From NCBI RefSeq assembly GCF_026163565.1, contig NZ_JAPDKN010000002.1, forward strand, positions 124,001-188,000: 64,000 nucleotides of DNA, read 5' to 3'. Shown here one piece after another: positions 52,049 to 61,837 of the stretch. Numbering within the stretch: position 1 is the first letter of the stretch; each line of letters starts with the position of its first letter. The notes beneath the pieces were generated by a model. The model was not told the origin of the DNA. It did no database searches and saw only the letters and a list, made by a program, of their open reading frames with translations. A program made the position numbers and the translations under genes. The DNA comes from Chryseobacterium sp. YIM B08800. Lineage in GTDB: Bacteria > Bacteroidota > Bacteroidia > Flavobacteriales > Weeksellaceae.

Positions 52049-53452
52049 ATGCCGGTAAGAAATTATACGTATTACGATTATACAATCAGTCTTTGCCCGG
52101 AATGCCTGAAAAGGGTAGGAGCAAAGATTATCATTGAAGACGACTCTGTTTTTATGACAAAAAGATGTCCTGATCACGGTTTTTTTAAAACGATGATTGC
52201 TTCGGATGTTCAATATTATAAAAACATCAGAAACTACAATAAAGCCTCAGAAATGCCCGTTCATTTCGGTACCGATGTAGAATATGGTTGTCCGTACGAT
52301 TGTGGTTTGTGTGTAGATCATGAGCAGCATAGTTGTCTTTCGATTGTAGAAGTTACAGATCGGTGCAATCTGACGTGCCCAACGTGTTATGCGATGTCTT
52401 CACCACATTACGGAAGTCATCGGACTTTGGAAGAAATCGAGGCAATGTTTGATATTATCGTCAAAAACGAAGGCGAACCCGATGTTGTACAAATCAGTGG
52501 AGGCGAACCGACTATTCATCCTGAATTTTTTAAGATCATGGATATTGCCAAGTCGAAACCGATCAAACATTTAATGTTAAATACCAACGGAATTCGTATT
52601 GCGAATGATCCCGGTTTTGCTGAAAAATTAGCAACTTATGCTCCTGAATTTGAAATTTATCTTCAGTTTGATTCTTTTAAACCCGAAGTTTTGGAAGATT
52701 TCCGAGGAAAAGATCTTACGAATGTTCGGATGAAAGCTTTGGAAAAATTAAATGAATTAAATCTTTCTACAACGTTGGTGATTGTTCTTCAAAAGGGGAA
52801 AAATATCGATGAAATAGGGAAACTCATTGACTTTGCTTTAAAACAAAAATGCGTCCGTGGAATTACTTTTCAGCCTGTAGAAGTTGCCGGAAGAAACAGA
52901 GAAGATTCTGCACACGAAAAAATTACTTTAACGGAAGTAAGACAGGAAATTTTAAACCAGTTCCCGCTTTTGAAAGGAGATGATATTATTCCGGTTCCGT
53001 GTAATCCGGATGCTTTGGCGATGGGGTATATTTTAAAACTGGAAGGCGAAACGATTCCTTTAACACGATATATCAATCCTGCTGATTTGCTGAATAATGA
53101 GACCAGAAATACCATCGTTTATGAGCAAGACAAAGGTTTGCAGATGCAGCTTTTGGATATTTTCAGTACAGGTATTTCAGTAGATAAAGTTCAGCCTAAA
53201 GTAAATCAATTACTTTGCTGTCTTCCAGAAGTTTCGGCTCCAAATTTAGATTACGATAATCTCTTCAGAATCATTATTATGAATTTTATGGATGCTCATG
53301 ATTTTGATGTTCGAGCGGTGAAAAAATCTTGCGTTCATATTGTCAATAAAGATTTAAAAATGATCCCTTTTGAGACGATGAACCTGTTTTACAGAGACGA
53401 CAAAAGTAAATATCTGGAAGAATTGAGAAAAGAGGATAAGGTATTGTTTTAA
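52049..53452 (+). CDS. Radical SAM enzyme, COG1964/Tes-like
   Basis: This 467-aa enzyme has the radical SAM cluster Cys106-x3-Cys110-x2-Cys113 (DRCNLTCPTCYA) and the SAM-binding QISGGEPT. Upstream are a second Cys81-x3-Cys85-x2-Cys88 with Cys96, and a rubredoxin-like pair Cys16/Cys19 with Cys40/His43. More cysteines follow (near 315, 390-391, 430). This layout resembles COG1964 proteins, which include the archaeal tetraether synthase Tes (one rubredoxin-like iron plus several Fe-S clusters). Its substrate here is unknown; the Lgt-like neighbour points towards a lipid. That is inference. Confidence 0.8.
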   Translation: MPVRNYTYYDYTISLCPECLKRVGAKIIIEDDSVFMTKRCPDHGFFKTMIASDVQYYKNIRNYNKASEMPVHFGTDVEYGCPYDCGLCVDHEQHSCLSIVEVTDRCNLTCPTCYAMSSPHYGSHRTLEEIEAMFDIIVKNEGEPDVVQISGGEPTIHPEFFKIMDIAKSKPIKHLMLNTNGIRIANDPGFAEKLATYAPEFEIYLQFDSFKPEVLEDFRGKDLTNVRMKALEKLNELNLSTTLVIVLQKGKNIDEIGKLIDFALKQKCVRGITFQPVEVAGRNREDSAHEKITLTEVRQEILNQFPLLKGDDIIPVPCNPDALAMGYILKLEGETIPLTRYINPADLLNNETRNTIVYEQDKGLQMQLLDIFSTGISVDKVQPKVNQLLCCLPEVSAPNLDYDNLFRIIIMNFMDAHDFDVRAVKKSCVHIVNKDLKMIPFETMNLFYRDDKSKYLEELRKEDKVLF

Positions 53453-53461
53453 GAAAAGATT

Positions 53462-53977
53462 ATGAAATTTATAGAAGAAGTAAAATCAAAGAGAAACTTT
53501 GAATCCTTTCTGATAATTTATTTTTTGACTTTTATGATATCAACTGTTTTTTCTTTAATTCTTTTTGATAATATAAAAGATTTACAGAATGAATTTAGCA
53601 TTTCATTGGTAATCAAAAGTTTATTTTTCATTATTTGTTTGATTTTTATTTGGTTTTTCTTTATAAATATCCATACACAGATTTTGATAACAAAAAATGG
53701 AATCACTATAAAAAAGTTTTTTAAAACTAAATATTACGATTTTGAAGATTTAAATTTATATTTTGAAAGGCTAGAGCCATCAAAATATAAAGACTATAAG
53801 GGTTTGTTTATAGTAAAAGGCAATGAGGTAGTTGAAAGAATTTCAAGCTTTGATTACTCAAATTATGAAGAATTAAAGCATAGTCTTAAACTTGAAGAAA
53901 ATAAAAATGTAAGAATTAATTCTTTAGATATCTTAAGACTTATGTTCGGACAAGTAGTTAAGGTTTCAAAAAGATAA
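53462..53977 (+). CDS. Membrane protein, possibly PH-like domain
   Basis: This 171-aa protein has two membrane helices (about 17-37 and 48-70) followed by a soluble part (about 75-171, TQILITKNGITIKKFFKTKYYDFEDLNLYFE). The soluble part has the strand pattern of bacterial PH-like domains of membrane proteins. It starts 9 bp after the radical SAM stop and is probably part of that operon. The end overlaps the convergent GNAT gene by 20 bp, but only because that gene is extended by a frameshift. Confidence 0.6.
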   Translation: MKFIEEVKSKRNFESFLIIYFLTFMISTVFSLILFDNIKDLQNEFSISLVIKSLFFIICLIFIWFFFINIHTQILITKNGITIKKFFKTKYYDFEDLNLYFERLEPSKYKDYKGLFIVKGNEVVERISSFDYSNYEELKHSLKLEENKNVRINSLDILRLMFGQVVKVSKR

Positions 53978-54743
53978 TTTTTAGAGAATAGAATTTATTT
54001 TTAGCGGAAGTTTCCAAGTCTTGAATTTTTCGTTCTTTTGTTTCAAGACAAAAGGACAATATAAAGGGCATAAAAATTATCTTTTCACACCCCCATAAAT
54101 TTATTTTACCTCTCAGATCAAAACCTAATTTTTCATAAAGTTTCTTTGCTCCGAGATTGCTTTCAGCGACATGCAGGAATGGTGTTTTACCATCTTTAAA
54201 TATTGTATTGGAAACAAATGCAACCAACTGTTTGGCAAAACCTTTTCCCAGATAATCTGTGTCTGTGATAACGGCGCTTACTTCCGTCATGTCATTCATC
54301 TGCATTCTTTGCCCAGTTACAGCAACGAGTTTTTCGTCTTTAAAAATTCCAAAATATTTTCCTAATTCCGGAGTTCTGTTTTTAAAATAATGCGGATAAA
54401 ACTTTTTAACAAAAGCTAATAACTCTTCGTGGTTTTCATTCTGAAGTTCAATGACTTCATCAGTATAGTCGAGTTCAATTTTGTTTTCTAAAACATATTG
54501 ATCACAAACAAGCTGAGATATTTCTGTTTTAAATTCTCCTAAATCTGGTTTATTTCCGAAAATGAGAAAATCATCACAGATTTTTAAATATTCTGTGATG
54601 TCTTTTTCTTTTGCGACGTTTGATGAACCTCCGAAAGCGGCGACTTCAGGATTGTAAAACTTAGAATCTCCGAAGTTTAAGCAAAACTTTTCATGATATT
54701 CATTAAGTGAATGATATACAGGATTGTCTAATTTTTCGTACAT
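53958..54743 (-). CDS. GNAT family acetyltransferase, 3' end probably frameshifted
   Basis: This 261-aa frame holds a GNAT domain (about 130-220): VSAVITDTDYLGKGFAKQLVAFV, the acetyl-CoA loop region, and LHVAESNLGAKKLYEKLGFDLRGKINLW. The tail after residue 220 (GCEKIIFMPFILSFCLET...) looks unlike a GNAT end. On the minus strand the codons read TTA TGG GGG TGT GAA. Removing one G from the run of five (plus-strand C-run 54090-54094) gives LWGVKR and a TAA at 54079-54077, a normal family end. So a one-base insertion, real or a sequencing error, probably adds about 39 residues. The start is 1 base inside the surE stop (TAATG overlap). Confidence 0.8.
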   Translation of the reverse strand: MYEKLDNPVYHSLNEYHEKFCLNFGDSKFYNPEVAAFGGSSNVAKEKDITEYLKICDDFLIFGNKPDLGEFKTEISQLVCDQYVLENKIELDYTDEVIELQNENHEELLAFVKKFYPHYFKNRTPELGKYFGIFKDEKLVAVTGQRMQMNDMTEVSAVITDTDYLGKGFAKQLVAFVSNTIFKDGKTPFLHVAESNLGAKKLYEKLGFDLRGKINLWGCEKIIFMPFILSFCLETKERKIQDLETSAKNKFYSLKIIFLKP

Positions 54744-55513
54744 TATTTAAAATCCATTACTTCACGAAGGGTGTTCATATATTCATAAGCGGTCATATCA
54801 AACTTCACCGGAACAATTGAGATATATCCGTTTGCCAAAGCTGTTTCGTCTGCATCTTCAGATTCATCCATATTGTTGAAATATCCGGTTAGCCAGTAAT
54901 ATTTTTTACCATGCGGGTTGATTCTTTCATCAAAACTTTCTTCCCATTTTGCATGAGCCTGTTTGCAGATTTTTACCCCTTTTATTTCTTCTTTTAAAAG
55001 CTTGGGAATATTTACATTAAGCACAACTCCTTTAGGCATTGGGTTTTCTAAAGTTTTTCTTACAATTTCCTGAATATATTCTTTTGCCTGCGTAAAATCT
55101 GCTTCCCAACTAAAATCTAAAAGTGAAAAACCTATCGAAGGAAGACCTTCTACACCGCCTTCTACAGCTGCAGACATCGTCCCCGAATAAATTACATTGA
55201 TAGAAGAGTTTGCCCCATGATTGATTCCCGATACCACAAGATCTGGTCTTCTTGGAAGTATTTTATCTAAAGCCATCTTCACGCAGTCAACAGGAGTTCC
55301 GCTGCATGAAAAATCTTTTTGTGGGCCTCCAAGCTGTACTTCTTCATAGCTTAAGGTCGAGTTTATCGTGATTGCGTGACCTTTTCCGCTTTGTGGAGAG
55401 TTGGGAGCAACCACAATTACTTCCCCTATTTCATTCATAAATTCTACAAGATTTCTGATACCCGGAGCTGTAATACCGTCGTCATTTGTTACCAGAATAA
55501 GTGGTTTTTCCAT
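54743..55513 (-). CDS. surE: 5'/3'-nucleotidase SurE
   Basis: This 256-aa enzyme has LVTNDDGITAPGIRNL (metal-binding Asp pair), APNSPQSGKGHAIT and VSGINHGANSSINVIYSGTM, all SurE signatures. It dephosphorylates nucleoside monophosphates and is linked to survival in stationary phase. Its stop overlaps the GNAT start by one base, so the two are probably coupled. Confidence 0.97.
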   Translation of the reverse strand: MEKPLILVTNDDGITAPGIRNLVEFMNEIGEVIVVAPNSPQSGKGHAITINSTLSYEEVQLGGPQKDFSCSGTPVDCVKMALDKILPRRPDLVVSGINHGANSSINVIYSGTMSAAVEGGVEGLPSIGFSLLDFSWEADFTQAKEYIQEIVRKTLENPMPKGVVLNVNIPKLLKEEIKGVKICKQAHAKWEESFDERINPHGKKYYWLTGYFNNMDESEDADETALANGYISIVPVKFDMTAYEYMNTLREVMDFK

Positions 55514-55656
55514 AAAAATTTAATTTTAACAAAATTACTTAAAACTAATTGATAATTGTAAATAAGGTATTAAATTTGATAGTTTGTAACAGTCATTTAA
55601 TAAATGCTACTTATTATATGATTTAAAAGAATTTAATAAAAATATATTACAGATTT

Positions 55657-57786
55657 ATGTGGAAAAATTTTAAGCTAAATAAATTTCTACTCTTTATTCC
55701 ATTAACAAGTCTTATGTTTTGTTTCAACTCGCCAAAGAATGACGATGAGAAAATGCAGACGATAATGGTAAGCGTTAAAAATACTCTTTCTTACTTACAC
55801 TACAGTCCAAAACCTATCAATGATGCCTATTCAAAAGATGTTTACAAGCATTATTTTGAAATGATCGATCCTGGGAAAAGATATTTTCTTCAATCTGATA
55901 TGAACGAATTTGCCAAGCACGAAACAAAGCTTGACGATTATATCAATCAGGGGGATTTGCAGTTTTATAAGCTGACAATTGATAGATTATATCAAAGAGT
56001 AGATGAAATCGATAAAATCACCCAAGAGATTTTCAGCAAGCCAATTAATTTGGAAGAAGACGAAACGCTTACTTTGGAATCTAAATTGAAAAAAGTTCCT
56101 GCAGATCAAAAGGAGCAGTATAATGAGTGGAAAAAATTCATCAAATACAATATTCTTCAGGAAATTGAATCGATGAACAGCAAAGAAGAAGCTCAGAAAG
56201 AAAAAAAAGATTCAGTTCAGAAGTTTAAGCTGAAAGATACCATTAAACTTGAGATTCTTAGCCCTCAGCAAAAGTTGACAAAAGCTACAGACGAGGTAAA
56301 AGATTTGGTGAAAGAAACCTTTACCAGATTCAAAAAAAGAAAAAAAATGGACTGGTTTTCGGTGTATATGAATGCTTATACAGAAGTTTTCGACCCGCAC
56401 ACCAATTATTATTCTCCAAAAGATAAAGAAGATTTTGATACTCAGTTTAAAGGAAAAGTGATCGGAATCGGGGCTATTATTCAGGAGAAAAAAGGAAATC
56501 TTTATTTAGGTGCATTAACGATCGGGGCTCCGGCTTGGAAATCTAAAAAACTTTCAGAAGGTGATAAAATCTTAAAAGTAAAATCTAAACCGAAAGAAGA
56601 TCACGTAAACGTTGTGGGAATGCTTTCTGATGAGGCAGTTCGTTTGATCAGAGGAGAAAAAGGAACTCCGGTTACTTTAACGGTTCAGAAAAAAGATAAA
56701 ACGATTGTAGAAGTAACGATGATCCGTGAAGAAGTGGCTATTGAAGATACTTTTGCGAAAAGTATTATTGTAAATTCTCCAAACGGAAAAAAATACGGAT
56801 TCATCAATCTTCCAAGCTTTAATGCAGATTTCGAAGATGAAAAAGGAAGAAATGCTTCTGATGACATCAAAAACGAAATCATCAAGTTGAAAGCTCAGAA
56901 TATTGAAGGAATTGTTTTAGACCTTAGAAATAACGGTGGTGGTTCATTAACGGAAGTTGGTGATATCATGGGATTATTTATGAATGCAGGTCCTTATGTT
57001 CAGGTAAAAGACGGAAACGGAAAAATTCAGACATTAAAAAACAAGCAGGAAACTCCAATCTGGACGGGCCCTTTAGTAATTATGCAGAATGAAATTTCAG
57101 CTTCGGCTTCAGAAATTTTAGCTGGTGTAATGCAGGATTACGGAAGAGCAATTATTGTAGGTTCGCCACAATCTTATGGTAAAGGAACGGTACAAACTTT
57201 TGTAGACCTAAACAGATTCTTAAATAGTGAAGACGATTTCGGATCTTTAAAACTGACGATTCAGAAGTTCTACAGAATAACCGGAGAATCTAATCAGAGA
57301 AAAGGAATTGTTTCTGACGTTCAGATGAAAGACTTCTTTACTTATGCAGAAATTGGGGAAAGATATGATGATTTTGCTTTAGCTTGGGACAAAATTCCGA
57401 GTGCTACTTTCCAAAAGCTGAGTTATTTTGATGTTAAAGCTTTAGAAAAAGCGAGCAACGACAGAATGGCAAAAAATGCAAACTATCAATTGTTGCTTGA
57501 GTCCGCTCAATGGAGAGAGCAATTAGACAAAGAAGAGACCATTACTTTAAATATCAATAAGTTTAATGACTTGATGAAACACAGAAAGTCTCAAATTGAA
57601 AAGTTTAAAAAGCTTACGAAATTTGACAACGGATTAAAATTTGAAATGTATCCTGCAGAGATCGAAAGAGAGAAGAAGGATGAGGTTTTCAAGAAGAAAT
57701 CTGAAATGTGGATCAAGAACCTTAGAAAAGATTCTTACCTTCAGGAAGCGATGAATATCGTTGCAGATATGAAGGCTAAAGTTTAA
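55657..57786 (+). CDS. prc: Carboxy-terminal processing (tail-specific) protease Prc
   Basis: This 709-aa S41 protease has an N-terminal hydrophobic anchor or signal (LLFIPLTSLMFCFN), a helical region (about 35-200), a PDZ domain (about 240-330, FKGKVIGIGAIIQ), the peptidase core (about 350-560) with the catalytic Ser in SASASEILAG and Lys in SPQSYGKGTVQ, and a C-terminal domain seen in Prc homologs. It trims or degrades periplasmic proteins, including C-terminally tagged ones. It ends at a strong terminator. Confidence 0.95.
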   Translation: MWKNFKLNKFLLFIPLTSLMFCFNSPKNDDEKMQTIMVSVKNTLSYLHYSPKPINDAYSKDVYKHYFEMIDPGKRYFLQSDMNEFAKHETKLDDYINQGDLQFYKLTIDRLYQRVDEIDKITQEIFSKPINLEEDETLTLESKLKKVPADQKEQYNEWKKFIKYNILQEIESMNSKEEAQKEKKDSVQKFKLKDTIKLEILSPQQKLTKATDEVKDLVKETFTRFKKRKKMDWFSVYMNAYTEVFDPHTNYYSPKDKEDFDTQFKGKVIGIGAIIQEKKGNLYLGALTIGAPAWKSKKLSEGDKILKVKSKPKEDHVNVVGMLSDEAVRLIRGEKGTPVTLTVQKKDKTIVEVTMIREEVAIEDTFAKSIIVNSPNGKKYGFINLPSFNADFEDEKGRNASDDIKNEIIKLKAQNIEGIVLDLRNNGGGSLTEVGDIMGLFMNAGPYVQVKDGNGKIQTLKNKQETPIWTGPLVIMQNEISASASEILAGVMQDYGRAIIVGSPQSYGKGTVQTFVDLNRFLNSEDDFGSLKLTIQKFYRITGESNQRKGIVSDVQMKDFFTYAEIGERYDDFALAWDKIPSATFQKLSYFDVKALEKASNDRMAKNANYQLLLESAQWREQLDKEETITLNINKFNDLMKHRKSQIEKFKKLTKFDNGLKFEMYPAEIEREKKDEVFKKKSEMWIKNLRKDSYLQEAMNIVADMKAKV

Positions 57787-57798
57787 GATTATATTATA

Positions 57799-57836
57799 AA
57801 AAAGCGGCGCTAATCGAAGATTAGCGCCGCTTTTTT
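57799..57836. terminator. Terminator prc/sodC
   Basis: AAGCGGCGCTAATC-GAA-GATTAGCGCCGCTT is a 14-bp GC-rich perfect stem with T6 after it and A-run before it; works in both directions between convergent genes. Confidence 0.95.
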
Positions 57837-57852
57837 GTTAAGAATAGAGAAG

Positions 57853-58356
57853 TTATTTAATTTCTATACAACCCACTCTTCCGCCCGCATTTCCTGTTGG
57901 CTGCGTCATAAAATCGTCTTTATCAGCATGAATGATGATTCCTTTGCCGATAATGTTTTTAGATTCATCTACACAGTCTAAACACCATTTATCAGTTTTA
58001 AAAGTCAATTTTGCTTTTCCGTCAGTTCCGGCTTCCAGATTTCCGATATCTCCCATGTGGAAGTGTTCAGAACCCCATTTTCCGTGATCATTTTTACCGG
58101 GATTCCAATGTCCGCCTGCAGAAGTCGCGTCCGGAGCGGAACAATCGCCTTTTTCATGAATGTGTACCGCATGAATTCCCGGTGTAAGATTCGTTACTTC
58201 CAGATCCATAACCACTTCATTTCCGTTTTGAGTAAATTTTGCCGTTCCGCCTGTTTCGGTTCCGCTTTTTGCCAGAACGTTGTAGGTTTTACTAGAACTG
58301 CATGATGCTGCAAATAAAGCGCAACTGGCTAATAATGTTAATGTTTGTAGTTTCAT
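57853..58356 (-). CDS. sodC: Cu/Zn superoxide dismutase, lipoprotein
   Basis: This 167-aa protein has a lipoprotein signal (LTLLASCALFAASC, Cys19) so it is anchored at the envelope. Copper and zinc ligands are in HAVHIHEKGDC, GGHWNPGKNDHG and FHMGDIGN, and near the end IIIHADKDDF. It detoxifies superoxide in the periplasm. It stands alone; the 256-bp gap upstream contains no recognised gene. Confidence 0.95.
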   Translation of the reverse strand: MKLQTLTLLASCALFAASCSSSKTYNVLAKSGTETGGTAKFTQNGNEVVMDLEVTNLTPGIHAVHIHEKGDCSAPDATSAGGHWNPGKNDHGKWGSEHFHMGDIGNLEAGTDGKAKLTFKTDKWCLDCVDESKNIIGKGIIIHADKDDFMTQPTGNAGGRVGCIEIK

Positions 58357-58633
58357 AAATTAATATTTAAATGTTGTGACGATAAATTTAATAAACAATT
58401 TCAGAACCATTTATGATTTGAAATTATTTAATACATAGTAACAATCTTGATACCGAAATGGGTTTACAAGAGACTTTTACATTTGCTTTCAATGAATATT
58501 ACGTTTTATAAAAGCAGTCCTTTTAAATTAAAAAATCAAAAAAAGCGATTCAGTTTGCAAATTCTACAGCTCAGTAACAAAAAATTTAAAGGCATTAAAA
58601 TTCATCCTATTTTTGATTCGAATTAAAACAGCT

Positions 58634-60856
58634 ATGAAAACAAAACTATTATTTCTCATCTCTTTTTTCTCTTTTGCTCTGAGTTTTTCTCAGACAAAAA
58701 TTACAGGAAAGGTGACTTTTAAAAATAAAGGAATAAGCCAGATTAATGTGACATTAAAAGACACTTACGACGGTGCAACAACAGATTCCGACGGGAATTT
58801 CTCTTTCGAAACTTCTGAAAAAGGTAATCATGTCTTGACTTTTGTTCATCCGAAATACAATGAAATTCAGAAACCGATTTTAATTGAAGATAAAGATATT
58901 TCCGTAAATGCCGAATTAAAAGAACAAATCAACGAGATTGATGCAGTCGTGATTTCTGCAGGTTCTATCGAAGCGAGTGACAGAAAAAGAGCAACTGCTT
59001 TATTGACGCCGATTGATATTTACACAACAGCAGGAGCCGACGGACAAATTTCTTCAGCTTTAACTTATCTTCCCGGAGTTCAGAAAGTGGGGGAAACCGA
59101 AGGCTTATTCGTTCGTGGAGGAACAGGTACCGAAACCAAAATTTTTATGGATGGAAGTCTAATCAACAATTATTTTTCCAGTTCGGTTCCCGGAATTGCT
59201 GGAAGAGACCGTTTTAACACCTCTCTTTTCAAAGGAAATATTTTTTCGAGCGGTGGATATTCTGCTTTGTATGGGCAGGCTCTTTCCGGAGCATTGATGC
59301 TCGAAAGTGTAGACCTTCCTGACCAGAGTTCTTATGATTTCGGGGTTTCTCCCATATTTTTAAATGGTAGTTTCCAGAAATTAGGTGAAAATAAAAATCA
59401 TTCTTATGGTGCAAGTTTAGGATATTCTAATTTGGGTTTAATGCAGGAAGTTTTTAACTTTAATACTGACTTTATTGATGCTCCAAGAGGTTTTAATGGC
59501 GATGCAAATTTTAGGATCAAAACAAAATCCGGTGGATTTTTAAAATACTACGGAATGTTTGACACTAATAAAATGGGCGTAAAAACCGAAAGTTTAGAGC
59601 CCGGATACGATTTCGCCTTAGTGAGATTAAAAGGTGAAAATACTTACCATAACTTGTCTTTCAAGCAAAAATTCGGGAAGTATCTTTTCAATACAAGTGC
59701 TTCGTATTCTTACAATCAGTCAGATTTAAATTTTTCTACGGAAACCAATCAAACTGAATCGGAGAAAACAGAATTATTAAATGACGGAAATTATATCAAT
59801 TTTAAAGCAGTTATCGATAGAAAAATCAATAAAATAAGTGCATTGCGAGGCGGATTTGAATTGAATTATGCCAATGAAAAACTAAACTTCGGTGAAGTCA
59901 ATAAAAATTATCGTGATTTGATTTCTTCAGGTTTTGTGGAAACAGATTTAGGTTTCAGCAATAATTTATCAGCAAAAATTGGAGTAAGAGCCGAAAACTC
60001 TTCTTATCTGAATAAAAATAATTTGGCACCGCGTTTTGCTTTGGCTTATCGTCTGGCAAAAGATTGGACCACCTCTTTCGCTTACGGATTGTTCTTCCAA
60101 AATACTGAAAGTAAATATATTAACTCATCTGCAAATTTAGGTTTTCAAAAGTCACAGCATTACATTTTTCAGGTTCAAAGGTCTACAGAAGGACGAAGCT
60201 TGAGGTTTGAAGCTTTTTATAAAAAATATGATGAATTGATTAAAACTCAGAATATTGTTCCGAATTCCAGTCAAAATCAACAAGTCCAAACTGCTTTTAA
60301 TAACAACGGAAATGGTTTCGCAAAAGGACTTGAAGTATTTTGGAGAGACAAAAAAACATTTGAAAACATCGATTACTGGATCAGTTATTCGTTCCTGGAT
60401 TCTAAAAGAGATTTCCTGAATTATCCGGTAAGTTTAAAGCCCAATTTTGCTGCTGAACACACGCTTTCTGTGGTCGCCAAAAGATTTATCCCGGAATGGA
60501 AAACCGGAGTCAATCTTTCTTACACTTATGCAAAAGGACGACCTTATTACGACATCGTGACACAAAATGATATCAATATTATAAGAAATCAAGGAAGACT
60601 GAAAGATTACAACGCGCTGAACTTAAGCTTTAATTATCTTCCGAATCTTGGTAAAAAAGACTCAAAAGCATTTACTATTTTCGTTTTAAGTATTTCAAAT
60701 GTTTTAGGTACTAAAAATGTTTACGGATACAATTTTTCACAAAACGGAAGCCAAAGTTCAGCAGTTGTTCCGCCCGTCAATACTTTTGTTTTTGTTGGGA
60801 TGTTTATCAGTTTCGGAGTAGATAAAACGCAAGATGCGATCAATAATAATCTTTAA
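58634..60856 (+). CDS. TonB-dependent receptor with carboxypeptidase-like N-terminal domain
   Basis: This 740-aa outer-membrane protein has a signal peptide (KLLFLISFFSFALSFSQ). A CarboxypepD_reg-like domain follows (about 25-105, ITGKVTFKNKGISQINVTLKDTYDG), then a plug (about 115-230, LFVRGGTGTETKIFMDG) and a long beta barrel to the end. The substrate is unknown; no SusD partner is adjacent. The frame opens at TTG 58613, but ATG 58634 leads straight into the signal peptide. The next gene begins about 300 bp later. Confidence 0.92.
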   Translation: MKTKLLFLISFFSFALSFSQTKITGKVTFKNKGISQINVTLKDTYDGATTDSDGNFSFETSEKGNHVLTFVHPKYNEIQKPILIEDKDISVNAELKEQINEIDAVVISAGSIEASDRKRATALLTPIDIYTTAGADGQISSALTYLPGVQKVGETEGLFVRGGTGTETKIFMDGSLINNYFSSSVPGIAGRDRFNTSLFKGNIFSSGGYSALYGQALSGALMLESVDLPDQSSYDFGVSPIFLNGSFQKLGENKNHSYGASLGYSNLGLMQEVFNFNTDFIDAPRGFNGDANFRIKTKSGGFLKYYGMFDTNKMGVKTESLEPGYDFALVRLKGENTYHNLSFKQKFGKYLFNTSASYSYNQSDLNFSTETNQTESEKTELLNDGNYINFKAVIDRKINKISALRGGFELNYANEKLNFGEVNKNYRDLISSGFVETDLGFSNNLSAKIGVRAENSSYLNKNNLAPRFALAYRLAKDWTTSFAYGLFFQNTESKYINSSANLGFQKSQHYIFQVQRSTEGRSLRFEAFYKKYDELIKTQNIVPNSSQNQQVQTAFNNNGNGFAKGLEVFWRDKKTFENIDYWISYSFLDSKRDFLNYPVSLKPNFAAEHTLSVVAKRFIPEWKTGVNLSYTYAKGRPYYDIVTQNDINIIRNQGRLKDYNALNLSFNYLPNLGKKDSKAFTIFVLSISNVLGTKNVYGYNFSQNGSQSSAVVPPVNTFVFVGMFISFGVDKTQDAINNNL

Positions 60857-60886
60857 TAATATCTTAAAAAAATTAAACGACAATTC

Positions 60887-61070
60887 TTTTAACCGCAAAG
60901 TGAAACAAAGATTTAGTAATACATTTTTCAATATTTAAAGTTAAACAAAGGCGTTACACTTAACAACGAAATACTACTTTTGTTTTACCTCAATAAGCGA
61001 AGCGGCTTAGTTTATCTTAAAAATCAAAAATCAGAATATAAAAAAACTTAGTTTCACTTTGCGATTAAAA
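60887..61070. repeat. GCAAAG inverted repeat, copy A3
   Basis: TTTTAACCGCAAAGTGAAAC with AAAG (60887-60910) is nearly the reverse complement of CTTAGTTTCACTTTGCGATT with AAAA (61047-61070), about 20 of 22. The first half also aligns with copies A1 and A2 (CAAAG spacing, AAAGGCGTTACACTTAA). It fills most of the 297-bp gap after the TonB receptor. Confidence 0.65.
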
Positions 61071-61153
61071 CTAAAATTCAAATAACTAATAATTTTAAAT
61101 CCTTATCCCGAATTCACTTCAAATAAAAAATAACATTAAACAATTTAGAAATT

Positions 61154-61801
61154 ATGAAAAAATACATTTTAAGTTTTGCTTTAGCTTGTATGAGTTTATT
61201 ATCTTTTGCTCAGGCTAATTATGAAAAAGTAATGACCGAGAAAATCGCAAAAATTGAAACCTGCAAAACACGGGAAGACTTTCAGGTTTTAGCCAACGAT
61301 TTTCAGAGAATTGCCGATAAGGAAACCACAAAATGGCTACCCAATTATTATGCTGCTTTTTCTTACATCCAAAAAGGAAGAGTATTGATGAGAGAAGGAA
61401 AAATGCAGGATATGGATATTGTTGCAGATCAGGCTCAAAAATTTATTGATGTCGCAGAAAGTATTGAAAAAGAAAATTCTGAGATTCATTTGCTTCAAAA
61501 AATGGTTTATTCATTGAAAATGATGGTCAATCCGCAGGAAAGATACATGACTTTTGGAGTGAAAGCTCAGGAAGAACTTACGAAAGCTGAAAAATTTGAC
61601 CCAGCTAATCCAAGAGTAACGCTTATAAAAGCGGAAGATATTTATTTTACACCGGAGCAATACGGAGGAAGCAAAACAAAAGGAATGGAAATGTTTAAAA
61701 CTGCTTTGGAAAAATTTAATTCTTTTAAACCAAAAACAAATTTGAGCCCGAATTGGGGAAAAGGAGAAGCGGAATATTTTATCAATCAGCCGACAAAGTA
61801 A
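61154..61801 (+). CDS. Secreted TPR-like protein
   Basis: This 215-aa protein has a signal peptide (KKYILSFALACMSLLSFAQA). The mature part is helical with repeat-like blocks (WLPNYYAAFSYIQKGRVLM, IVADQAQKFIDVAES, NPQERYMTFGVKAQEELTKAEKFDP) typical of tetratricopeptide proteins. The C-terminus has NLSPNWGKGEAEYF. It may work with the TonB receptor upstream, though the gap between them is large. Exact family unknown. Confidence 0.7.
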   Translation: MKKYILSFALACMSLLSFAQANYEKVMTEKIAKIETCKTREDFQVLANDFQRIADKETTKWLPNYYAAFSYIQKGRVLMREGKMQDMDIVADQAQKFIDVAESIEKENSEIHLLQKMVYSLKMMVNPQERYMTFGVKAQEELTKAEKFDPANPRVTLIKAEDIYFTPEQYGGSKTKGMEMFKTALEKFNSFKPKTNLSPNWGKGEAEYFINQPTK

Positions 61802-61837
61802 TCGCGAATCTTTTAACTTACAATTAAATGTTATATT

